NCBI GenBank assembly: GCA_902611415.1
Contig: CACLZM010000009.1
Location: 1-41,399, forward strand
DNA: 41,399 nucleotides
DNA from: an uncultured Alphaproteobacteria bacterium
GTDB taxonomy: Bacteria > Pseudomonadota > Alphaproteobacteria > HIMB59
Direction of reading: 5' to 3'
The first letter of the stretch is position 1. Every line of letters begins with the position of its first letter. The notes below the pieces were generated by a model that did no database searches, was not told the DNA's origin, and saw only the letters and a program-made list of their open reading frames with translations. Positions 34,129 through 41,399 of the stretch are shown in pieces. Position numbers and translations under genes: made by a program.

Positions 34129-34556
34129 TCCGAGCCTTTTTCAACATTAACTATTTTTAAATCCTTAGTCTTTTTAATTTGTGTTTGTAATATTTTGTTT
34201 AAAGGATCTTTGCCCAAGTATTTTTTAAACTTTTTCTGACTTTGTGTGGCTTTATCTGTATTACCCTCGGTTATTGCAACTAATGTTTCTCTTAAGTGCT
34301 CAAGACCTTTTTGCTCATTTGAGGATTTGTAGCGCATATATGCAGCTCGTGGATAAATAAAAAGCTTTGTAAATGCATAAGAAAATAAAATTAAAAGAAT
34401 AAGAAATGTTATTAAGACAAAAAGGAATTGGACAATGGGAATACTCAGTTGCCAAATTCCTAAAACGAGTGATAGATTGCCAGCGTTGTTAAACAAATAA
34501 AAAAGAGCACCGTAACCGCTTATAAAAATTATTAAAATTATTAGTAGCCTTATCAT
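34125..34556 (-). CDS. Short HemY-like membrane protein (N-terminal domain only)
   Basis: This 143-residue protein has two transmembrane helices (about 3-23 and 38-62) then YPRAAYMRYKSSNEQKGLEHLRETLVAITEGNTDKA, the HemY_N pattern and the first TPR-like helices. Usual alphaproteobacterial HemY is about 400-550 residues with a long TPR region; here the chain ends cleanly after about 80 cytosolic/periplasmic residues. It is coupled to the Mic60-like gene by TAATG. I see no remnant of a longer reading frame before the convergent EamA gene, so it appears shortened rather than recently broken. Confidence 0.72.
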   Translation of the reverse strand: MIRLLIILIIFISGYGALFYLFNNAGNLSLVLGIWQLSIPIVQFLFVLITFLILLILFSYAFTKLFIYPRAAYMRYKSSNEQKGLEHLRETLVAITEGNTDKATQSQKKFKKYLGKDPLNKILQTQIKKTKDLKIVNVEKGSD

Positions 34557-35347
34557 TAAATCATATTCTCAAGAAAAATTTGATTATCGTTGTAGATTTG
34601 GGCTAGTTCATAAGAGGATTTAAAAAATATTTTTTGATTGGGATTTAATTTCTCATATTCAATTATTGCCTTTGTATATTGTCGATTGTACATAGCATCA
34701 ATAAATGATGGTAAGGGTTCTAATGAATTTTTTGTTATTTGAATTTCAAATATATTTTCAATAATTCTTTTAAGCCATTGAAAATTATTTTGTTTCATAA
34801 ACTCATTTTGTACATATGTATTTTCATTAATCTGTAGTTGCTGTACTGAATATGTATAATCTGGAATAGTAAGGAGTTCTTTAAATTTTTCTTCATTAAA
34901 AAATAAATATTGATTTTGAAGTTTTTGAATATTTTTATTTCGAATTTGTTGCTGATCAATATTAATTATAATTTGATTTATGGACAAAATTAATTCATAT
35001 GCCTCATCATTGGATAAAGTAATTTGTTGTGGCTCTGGCTCAACAATAGTAGTTTGAGGTATTTCTTGAACATTTTTTGCTAATTCTAGTATAAGAGACT
35101 CGAGACGATCTACTTTATCTTCAAGTTCTTTGTTGTTTAAGTCATTAACAGAAGTTATCTCTTTTTGAACATTTGGTGATTGAGTTTCTTGATTTAATTT
35201 ACTGAAATGAGCGTCATCAAATATTAAAAAGTTATTTCGATACAAGTAACTTCCTGCTACAGTAATAATGATTAAAAATATTACTATGAGGAAAAGATTT
35301 CGTTGTAGAAAACTTTTTTTACTATCATTTTTTTGATTTTCAGACAT
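34556..35347 (-). CDS. Mitofilin/Mic60-like membrane protein
   Basis: This 263-residue protein has an N-terminal transmembrane helix (about 17-36), a charged low-complexity and coiled-coil stretch (about 60-100, ELEDKVDRLESLILELAKNV), then a helical C-terminal region with WLKRIIENIFEIQ and ALPSFIDAM-like LPSFIDAMYNRQYTKAIIEYEKL, resembling the mitofilin end domain. Alphaproteobacterial Mic60 shapes intracytoplasmic membranes and is encoded beside hemY. The identification relies on architecture and on its place between hemY and tsaD. Only 29 bases separate its start from divergent tsaD. Confidence 0.7.
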   Translation of the reverse strand: MSENQKNDSKKSFLQRNLFLIVIFLIIITVAGSYLYRNNFLIFDDAHFSKLNQETQSPNVQKEITSVNDLNNKELEDKVDRLESLILELAKNVQEIPQTTIVEPEPQQITLSNDEAYELILSINQIIINIDQQQIRNKNIQKLQNQYLFFNEEKFKELLTIPDYTYSVQQLQINENTYVQNEFMKQNNFQWLKRIIENIFEIQITKNSLEPLPSFIDAMYNRQYTKAIIEYEKLNPNQKIFFKSSYELAQIYNDNQIFLENMI

Positions 35348-35376
35348 TCAATAAGAATCTATATTTTTTTATAATA

Positions 35377-36393
35377 ATGAAAGTTTTAGCAATAGAAAGT
35401 TCTTGTGATGATACATCTATAGCCATTGTAAATGATAATAAAAGTGTTGAGTTTCTTGAGACAATTAATCATAGAAAATTTCATAAAGATCTTGGAGGTG
35501 TCATACCCGAAATGGCAGCACGACAGCATTTAGAAATTTTAGATATATTAGGTAAATCAATTAAAAAAATTAATTTTTCCAAAATTTCAGCAATAGCTGC
35601 AACATTTGGACCTGGGCTCATTGGTGGATTAATTGTGGGATCATCTTTTGCAAAAGGTTTGTCAATATCTAAAAACATTAAACTTATTCCCATTAATCAT
35701 TTGCAAGCACATTTATTATCGCCCAGACTTGTATCCGAAATTAAATTTCCATATTTATGTCTACTAGTCTCTGGAGGGAATACTGCATTAGTGTTAGTTA
35801 AAAATTCAAAAAGTTTTATGACTCTTGGATCAACGATTGATGACTCTGCAGGTGAGTGTTTTGATAAAGTGGCTAAAGGGTTGGGGTTGGGGTACCCTGG
35901 TGGGCCAGAATTAGAACACTTAGCATTAGGTGGCAATATTGAGAAGTTTAAACTCCCAATGCCTTTAACTAAGAAAAATAATTGTGATTTTTCTTTTTCA
36001 GGTTTAAAGACAGCAGCGCTAAATACCATCAAAAATAATAAAAAAACAAAATTATTTCTGAGAGACTTTTCTGCTTCATTTCAACATACTGTATCTAAAG
36101 TATTAGAAATTAAAATATTAAATGGTATTAAAATCTTACAAAAAGAAAATATTAAAATTAATGATTTTTCTATTTGTGGTGGGGTAGCGGCAAATAAATA
36201 TTTAAATACTGAACTTCAAAAACTTATTTCAACAAAGAAACTTAATTTTCATCAAGTACCTTTATCTTTATGTACCGACAACGCTGCAATGATTGGTTGG
36301 AACGCTATCGAATATATGAAAACTAGAAAAACCAAGTTAAATAATTACAATGTTAGACCATCGCCTAATATATTAATACATGAACACTTTTAA
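35377..36393 (+). CDS. tsaD: tRNA N6-adenosine threonylcarbamoyltransferase TsaD
   Basis: This 338-residue enzyme transfers threonylcarbamoyl to A37 of ANN-decoding tRNAs, with TsaB and TsaE. Metal-binding histidines are in NHLQAH (H108, H112). Other signatures are the AIESSCDDT start, LVSGGNTALVLV, DDSAGECFDKVAKGLGLGYPGGP and CTDNAAMIGW. It heads a compact plus-strand operon running through EVE, acs, rsmB, rpe and purH. Confidence 0.97.
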   Translation: MKVLAIESSCDDTSIAIVNDNKSVEFLETINHRKFHKDLGGVIPEMAARQHLEILDILGKSIKKINFSKISAIAATFGPGLIGGLIVGSSFAKGLSISKNIKLIPINHLQAHLLSPRLVSEIKFPYLCLLVSGGNTALVLVKNSKSFMTLGSTIDDSAGECFDKVAKGLGLGYPGGPELEHLALGGNIEKFKLPMPLTKKNNCDFSFSGLKTAALNTIKNNKKTKLFLRDFSASFQHTVSKVLEIKILNGIKILQKENIKINDFSICGGVAANKYLNTELQKLISTKKLNFHQVPLSLCTDNAAMIGWNAIEYMKTRKTKLNNYNVRPSPNILIHEHF

Positions 36394-36799
36394 AAATTAT
36401 TGGCTTCTAAAATCAGAGCCTAGTTCTTGGTCATGGGATCAACAAAAAAAGAAAAAAACTGAACACTGGGACGGTGTTAGAAATTACCAGGCAGCAAATA
36501 ATATGAAAAAGATGAAAAAGGGAGATGAATGTCTGTTTTATCACTCTGTAAAAGAAAAAGCCATTAAGGGAATAGTCAGAGTTACAAAGGAATATTATCC
36601 AGATCACACAGATAAAAAAGGAATATTTGGAATGGTTGACGTAACATATGTAAAAGATCTAAATGAAGTTTACTTATCAGAAATAAAAGCAGACTCATTT
36701 TTCCAAGATTTTCCACTTGTAAAACAAGCCAGATTAAGTGTGATGCCTGTAACATTGAAGCAATGGAAGAAATTAATTAAAATGAGTGAAAAAAAATGA
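36380..36799 (+). CDS. EVE (PUA-like) domain protein
   Basis: This 139-residue protein is almost entirely one EVE domain: [49 protein letters not shown] and a C-terminal [19 protein letters not shown]-fold proteins bind modified bases in RNA or DNA. It overlaps tsaD by 14 bases and acs by 4 (ATGA). Pairing with a tRNA-modifying gene fits an RNA-related role, but that is inference. Confidence 0.92.
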   Translation: MNTFKNYWLLKSEPSSWSWDQQKKKKTEHWDGVRNYQAANNMKKMKKGDECLFYHSVKEKAIKGIVRVTKEYYPDHTDKKGIFGMVDVTYVKDLNEVYLSEIKADSFFQDFPLVKQARLSVMPVTLKQWKKLIKMSEKK

Positions 36800-38712
36800 G
36801 AGAATTTAAATTATCTAATCCACTGCTATCAAAAGAACAATATGAAGAGATGTATGCAGAGTCTTTTAGTAATAAAGAACAATTCTGGTCCAAAGTGGCA
36901 AAATCTCAACTGACGTGGACTAAAGATTTCACTAAAGTTAAAAACACCAACTACGATGGTGACGTATCTATAAAATGGTTTGAGGATGGTGAATTAAACG
37001 TTTGTTATAACTGTGTTGATAGACATGCGGAAACACAACCAAATGAAATAGCAGTTATTTGGGAGGGAGATGATACTAGTAAAAATAAAACTTACACTTA
37101 TAGAGAACTAAAATTAGAAGTAAGTAAATTTGCAAGTGTATTAAAGAAACTTGGCGTGCAAAAAGGTGATGTTGTAACAATTTATTTAACTATGATTCCT
37201 GAAGTTGCATTCGCTATGTTGGCTTGTGCAAGAATAGGTGCAATACATTCAGTAATCTTTGGAGGCTTCGCCCCAGAATCAATTGCAGGACGTATCAAAG
37301 ATTGTAAATCTCAATATGTAATTACTGCAGATGAAGGTGTTCGAGGTGGAAAAATAATTCCACTTAAAAAATATATTAATACAGCTTTAGAGAGTTGTGA
37401 TAGTTCTATAAAAACTCTTGTTATTAGATACACAAATACTCAAGACAGATTACATAAAGATAATAATTTTTATTATGATGAACTAGTTAAAGAAGTTGAT
37501 GATCAATGTGAATGTGTATCAATGAATGCAGAAGATCCTCTTTTCATTTTATATACATCTGGTTCTACAGGTAAGCCAAAAGGAGTTCTTCATACTACTG
37601 GAGGATATTTAGTTTATGCTTCATTTACGCATAAATATTCTTTTGACTATCATCCAGGTGATATTTATTGGTGCACCGCTGATGCTGGATGGATTACAGG
37701 ACACTCTTATTCAGTTTATGGTCCACTCGCAAACGGTGGTAAAACATTGTTGTTCGAAGGCGTTCCTAACTATCCAGATTTTTCTCGTTTCTGGGAGGTT
37801 TGCGATAAATATAAAGTTAATATTTTCTACACTGCGCCAACAGTATTGAGATCTTTAATGAAAGAGGGAAGCTCTTACATTGAAAAGTGTGATTTAAGTT
37901 CTTTGAGAATTTTAGGAACAGTTGGTGAACCAATTAATCCAGAAGCTTGGAATTGGTATTCGTCGATAGTTGGTAAAGACAAATGTCCTGTTATTGACAC
38001 TTGGTGGCAAACGGAAACAGGTGGACATTTAATCTCTCCAATACCCGGTATTTCAAAACTTAAGCCCGGAAGTGCAACCCAACCATATTTTGGAATTGAA
38101 GCAGCAATAGTTGATGATAATGGAAATATATTAGAGGGAGAATGTGAAGGAAAACTTTGTATGCTAGATAGTTGGCCCGGTCAAATGAGAACAGTTTATG
38201 GCGATCACAAGCGTTTTATTGATACTTATTTTAGTCAATTTAAAGGGAAATATTTTACTGGAGACGGCTGTCGTAGAGATAAGGATGGCTTTTATTGGAT
38301 CACAGGGAGAGTGGATGATTGTATAAATGTATCTGGTCACTTACTTGGAACAGCTGAGATTGAAAGTGCATTTGTTGAACACGAATTAGTTTCTGAAGCG
38401 GCAGTAGTAGGCTACCCCCACGATATAAAAGGCCAAGGTATTTATGCTTATGTTACAACAAATACGGGAGTTGAGGTTAACGAGGATTTAAAAAAGGAAC
38501 TTGTGCAATGGATTAGGACAAAAATAGGTCCAATAGCAACACCTGATAAGTTGCAATTCTCACCAGGGCTTCCAAAAACAAGATCAGGTAAAATAATGAG
38601 AAGGATCTTAAGAAAGATAGCATCGAAAGAAGAAGAACAACTCGGCGACACATCAACATTGGCAGACCCTAATGTTGTCCAATCATTAATAGACGGGTCT
38701 AAATATATCTAA
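36796..38712 (+). CDS. acs: Acetyl-CoA synthetase
   Basis: This 638-residue AMP-forming ligase makes acetyl-CoA from acetate, CoA and ATP. Motifs are [15 protein letters not shown] (P-loop-like A3), TWWQTETGG (A5), the [21 protein letters not shown] region (A7/A8), and the C-terminal lysine in [10 protein letters not shown], which is the regulatory acetylation site in known enzymes. Length is normal. It overlaps the EVE gene by 4 bases; the rsmB reading frame continues directly downstream. Confidence 0.97.
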   Translation: MREFKLSNPLLSKEQYEEMYAESFSNKEQFWSKVAKSQLTWTKDFTKVKNTNYDGDVSIKWFEDGELNVCYNCVDRHAETQPNEIAVIWEGDDTSKNKTYTYRELKLEVSKFASVLKKLGVQKGDVVTIYLTMIPEVAFAMLACARIGAIHSVIFGGFAPESIAGRIKDCKSQYVITADEGVRGGKIIPLKKYINTALESCDSSIKTLVIRYTNTQDRLHKDNNFYYDELVKEVDDQCECVSMNAEDPLFILYTSGSTGKPKGVLHTTGGYLVYASFTHKYSFDYHPGDIYWCTADAGWITGHSYSVYGPLANGGKTLLFEGVPNYPDFSRFWEVCDKYKVNIFYTAPTVLRSLMKEGSSYIEKCDLSSLRILGTVGEPINPEAWNWYSSIVGKDKCPVIDTWWQTETGGHLISPIPGISKLKPGSATQPYFGIEAAIVDDNGNILEGECEGKLCMLDSWPGQMRTVYGDHKRFIDTYFSQFKGKYFTGDGCRRDKDGFYWITGRVDDCINVSGHLLGTAEIESAFVEHELVSEAAVVGYPHDIKGQGIYAYVTTNTGVEVNEDLKKELVQWIRTKIGPIATPDKLQFSPGLPKTRSGKIMRRILRKIASKEEEQLGDTSTLADPNVVQSLIDGSKYI

Positions 38713-38815
38713 ACCAACTGATATCAAAAACTTATTTATCTCAATTAAAAAAATTGAGCAGGGAAGTAGTATCGATCATGTCGTAAGTCAGTTTCCAAAA
38801 GTAAAAAGAAATTTT

Positions 38816-39877
38816 TTGTTTTTAGTAATACAAGAGTATTACAGAAATTATGAAAATAATAATAAAATTCTTTTAAATTATGTCCATGACAAAACATCAA
38901 AAAATATTTTAACACTACTAAAAATATCTTTAACATTATTGTATTTCTCAAATAAACCACAATATGCAATTGTTAATGATGCTGTACAAGAGGGAAAAAA
39001 TTTGAAAAAAGAAAAGCTAGTAAATGCTGTTCTAAGAAATATTCTTCGAAATAAAAATAAAATTCAATACGGAAAATTTATTTATCCCAATTTTAAAAGA
39101 ATACTTGATAAAATATTTTCAAGTGACTCAATCAGGAATTATATCTATTCCACTATATTTACAAAGCCTGAGAATTATCAAATTAGTTTAATTGATAATC
39201 AAAATGCTATTTATAAGAAAAGGGTATTTATATTAGAAAAAAAAATTATTAAGGAGTGCTTTGTTCAAGATATAGGTAATTTTGAAGTGATCTACACTGT
39301 GCGTAAATTTTTTAAGGATAAAACTTTAATTGATTTATGTGCTGCACCAGGTGGCAAAAGTATATTGTTAAATTCATTTGGCTTTAATGTTATTGCTATT
39401 GATAATTCTCAAAGTCAGATAAATAAATTTAAAGAAAATCTCGATCGATTAAATATTAAAATAAATATTCAAAAATTAGATTTTTTAAAAGCAAAATTTA
39501 CTCAGAAATACAATTCAATTTTGTTAGATGCTCCTTGCAGTGCGCTAGGTACATTTAGAAGGAATCCGGATGTAACTCTTAAAATTGACCAATCTAAAAT
39601 TAAAAAGCACCAAAAAATCCAGATTCAGATGATAGAAAAATCGCTAAAAATAATGAATAAAAATGGTTTTTTAGTTTATATTGTATGTTCATTTCATCCT
39701 TTTGAGACAATCGAAGTTATTGATAAAATCATGCAAAAACATAAAGATGTTAAATTACATAAGATTAATTCAGATAAAATGATAAAGAGACAGAGTGGAT
39801 ATTTTATTAACCCGTTAAGCTTTAAAGAGCTTGGAGGATCAGATATCTTTTTTGTTTCTGTCTTGGAAAAAATATAA
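38816..39877 (+). CDS. rsmB: 16S rRNA m5C967 methyltransferase RsmB-like (NusB + NOL1/NOP2/Sun)
   Basis: From the first canonical start (TTG, 38816) the protein has 353 residues: most of a NusB-like domain (about 1-95), then a SAM-binding domain with DLCAAPGGKS, DAPCSALGTFRRNPDV (catalytic Cys motif) and VCSFHPFET (second Cys). The in-frame sequence stays open back to 38693 and there reads like the missing start of the NusB domain (KNLFISIKKIEQGSS, VVSQFPKVKRN), but contains no ATG, GTG or TTG. The true start may be an ATA/ATT/ATC codon near 38705-38745, coupled to the acs stop. The stop overlaps rpe by one base. Confidence 0.87.
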   Translation: MFLVIQEYYRNYENNNKILLNYVHDKTSKNILTLLKISLTLLYFSNKPQYAIVNDAVQEGKNLKKEKLVNAVLRNILRNKNKIQYGKFIYPNFKRILDKIFSSDSIRNYIYSTIFTKPENYQISLIDNQNAIYKKRVFILEKKIIKECFVQDIGNFEVIYTVRKFFKDKTLIDLCAAPGGKSILLNSFGFNVIAIDNSQSQINKFKENLDRLNIKINIQKLDFLKAKFTQKYNSILLDAPCSALGTFRRNPDVTLKIDQSKIKKHQKIQIQMIEKSLKIMNKNGFLVYIVCSFHPFETIEVIDKIMQKHKDVKLHKINSDKMIKRQSGYFINPLSFKELGGSDIFFVSVLEKI

Positions 39878-40533
39878 TGAAAACAACAATATCACCATCA
39901 ATTTTAGGTGGGTCATTTTCAAATATGGAAAAAATAATTTCTGAACTTGATGTATCAAAGGCAGAATACATTCATTTTGATGTTATGGATGGTGATTTTG
40001 TTCCTAATTTAACTTTTGGTCCACAGTTCATTTCAGATTTACGCTTGAAAACAAAAAAAATATTCGATGTACACTTAATGACTCATAGAGTTGGTAAATT
40101 TTTAGATGATTATATTAAGGCAGGCTCAGATATAATAACCTTCCATTATGAAATTGATGAAAACATAAATAATATTATAGATAGAATTAAACAAAAAAAA
40201 ATTAAAACAGGGATTGCTATAAAACCAAAAACTTCATGGGAAAAGATTAAGGAATATTTACATTCTGTTGATCAAGTTATAATTATGACAGTAGAGCCTG
40301 GTTTTGGGGGTCAGTCATTTTTAACTGACCAAATAGATAAAATTAAAAATATATCTCATTACATCAAGAAAAATAATTTAAATGTTGATATAGAAATTGA
40401 TGGTGGTGTCAATTATGAGACTGGAAAGCTTTGTGTAAACGCAGGAGCAAATATACTGGTTGCAGGTTCTTTTTTGTTTAAGCAAAGCAGCTTGACTATA
40501 GCGACAAATAAACTTAATGATTTTTTTAACTGA
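39877..40533 (+). CDS. rpe: Ribulose-phosphate 3-epimerase
   Basis: This 218-residue TIM-barrel enzyme interconverts ribulose 5-phosphate and xylulose 5-phosphate. Key residues are visible in HFDVMDGDFVPNLTFGP (H33, D35), DVHLMT (His), MTVEPGFGGQSF (phosphate/flexible loop) and EIDGGV (second catalytic Asp). Length is normal. The start overlaps rsmB by one base (AATGA-type junction), and the stop overlaps purH (TGATG). Confidence 0.97.
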   Translation: MKTTISPSILGGSFSNMEKIISELDVSKAEYIHFDVMDGDFVPNLTFGPQFISDLRLKTKKIFDVHLMTHRVGKFLDDYIKAGSDIITFHYEIDENINNIIDRIKQKKIKTGIAIKPKTSWEKIKEYLHSVDQVIIMTVEPGFGGQSFLTDQIDKIKNISHYIKKNNLNVDIEIDGGVNYETGKLCVNAGANILVAGSFLFKQSSLTIATNKLNDFFN

Positions 40534-41399
40534 TGGGAAAAAATAAAAATGCTCTTATATCTGTTTATGATAAAACTGATTTAGATAAAATTGCTGAATA
40601 TCTGATAAAAAAAAATTATACAATTTACTCAACTGGCGGTTCATCTGAATATTTAAAAAAAATCAGAATCCAACATATTCAAATATCAAAATATACTAAA
40701 CAAAAAGAAATATTAGAGGGTAGAGTAAAGACACTTCATCCTAAAATATTTGGGGGGATTCTTGCTACTTACTCACAAGATCATCAAAACGATCTTAAAA
40801 GAGAGAAAATAATTAATTTCGATTTAATAATTGTTAATCTTTATCCTTTTGAAGAAACCATCAAAAATACTAAAAAAAAAGATGAGATAATTGAAATGAT
40901 TGATATTGGGGGTCATAGTCTTATAAGAGCAGCCGTTAAAAACTATCAGAAGAGTATTATAATTGTCGATCCTTCCGATTATAAAAATTTTATGAACAAT
41001 TACCCAAAAAATAGTGAGGCTAAAAAAAAATATGCAATAAAGGCTATAAAAAAAGTTACTAACTACGACTTAGCAATATCAAACTGGTTTCAAGGCATTT
41101 CACATGAGGAATATTTCCTTAGATATGGAGAGAATCCCCATCAAAAAGCTATTGCTTTAATTAATAAAAATAATTTTAAACAATTAAGTGGGGAGAAAAG
41201 ATTAAGTTACAACAATTTATTAGATTTAGATGCAGCAGTTACTATAGCTTATGAACCAAACTCAAAAAAACATATTTGTACAATAGTCAAACATAATATT
41301 CCATGTGGTGCATCGATTGAAAGCAACCAAGTTAAGAGTTATAAAAATGCTCTTGCGGGTGATCCTACTAGTGCTTTTGGTGGAGTAGTAGCTTTTAAC
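40533..41399 (+). CDS. purH: Bifunctional AICAR formyltransferase/IMP cyclohydrolase PurH, N-terminal part
   Basis: The reading frame opens with ATG at 40533 inside the rpe stop and remains open to the window edge (289 residues of about 500-530). The cyclohydrolase (MGS-like) domain shows NALISVYDKT, STGGSS, GRVKTLHPKIFGGIL, NLYPFEET and DIGGHSLIRAA. The formyltransferase domain begins with RYGENPHQ and includes KHNIPCG and DPTSAFGGVVAFN. It performs the last two steps of IMP synthesis, using 10-formyl-THF made by FolD. It is truncated only by the window end. Confidence 0.97.
   Translation, partial: MGKNKNALISVYDKTDLDKIAEYLIKKNYTIYSTGGSSEYLKKIRIQHIQISKYTKQKEILEGRVKTLHPKIFGGILATYSQDHQNDLKREKIINFDLIIVNLYPFEETIKNTKKKDEIIEMIDIGGHSLIRAAVKNYQKSIIIVDPSDYKNFMNNYPKNSEAKKKYAIKAIKKVTNYDLAISNWFQGISHEEYFLRYGENPHQKAIALINKNNFKQLSGEKRLSYNNLLDLDAAVTIAYEPNSKKHICTIVKHNIPCGASIESNQVKSYKNALAGDPTSAFGGVVAFN

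Noticed and set aside
34125-34556. HemY as a recently broken gene
   Set aside because: The frame ends cleanly at the overlap with the convergent EamA gene, and no further HemY-like sequence was seen in other frames.

Overview
The window is a gene-dense, strongly AT-rich chromosomal segment. It most likely comes from a marine, streamlined alphaproteobacterium; I cannot name the lineage (SAR11-like or HIMB59-like groups fit the composition). Pointers are the System I cytochrome c genes, an alphaproteobacterial-style Mic60/HemY pair next to tsaD, an RpoE/ChrR-type sigma and cupin pair, an IalB-family protein, and the rsmB-rpe-purH run. Most neighbours overlap or are a few bases apart. No gap without a gene exceeds 300 bases, and I saw no tRNA, rRNA, CRISPR or insertion sequence.

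Layout. 1-4140 (+): cytochrome c maturation genes ccmB(partial)-C-D-E-F-G-H. 4155-7785 (-): a polar amino-acid or opine-type ABC importer with a binding protein, an FAD amine oxidase and two permeases; its ATPase is separate at 8940 (+), with two bactofilins (-) between. 9727-10939 (+): YggT and FolD. 10943-27732: the accessory-looking core. 27722-29394 (-): ArgG and an IalB-like protein. 29474-30684 (+): ECF sigma factor and a ChrR-like cupin anti-sigma. 30691-32369 (-): DUF3429 protein, pterin dehydratase, aldo/keto reductase. 32441-34128 (+): BI-1 and EamA membrane proteins. 34125-35347 (-): short HemY and Mic60-like protein. 35377-41399 (+): tsaD, EVE, acs, rsmB, rpe, purH(partial).

The most interesting region is about 11.3-27.3 kb. 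A 3102-residue surface protein has an N-terminal LEPR-type motif, a DUF4347 domain and about 15 cadherin/VCBS-like repeats, one carrying an inserted five-blade propeller-like array. It is followed on the same strand by three different HlyD-type adaptors: a small periplasmic one with an apparent frameshift at an A7 run, a GAF-like/HlyD fusion, and a PqqD-like/M50 zinc peptidase/HlyD fusion. Divergently transcribed is a TolC-family lipoprotein that also carries a dystroglycan-type Ig-like domain and a SPOR domain. No type I ABC exporter and no RND pump is present. The set therefore looks like a dedicated export and anchoring machine for the giant protein, in which an M50 membrane protein stands where an ABC transporter would be expected. 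I infer that the PqqD-like domain could bind the LEPR leader, the M50 site could process it, and the lipoprotein/SPOR outer-membrane subunit could hold the complex to the envelope. None of this is proven by sequence alone.
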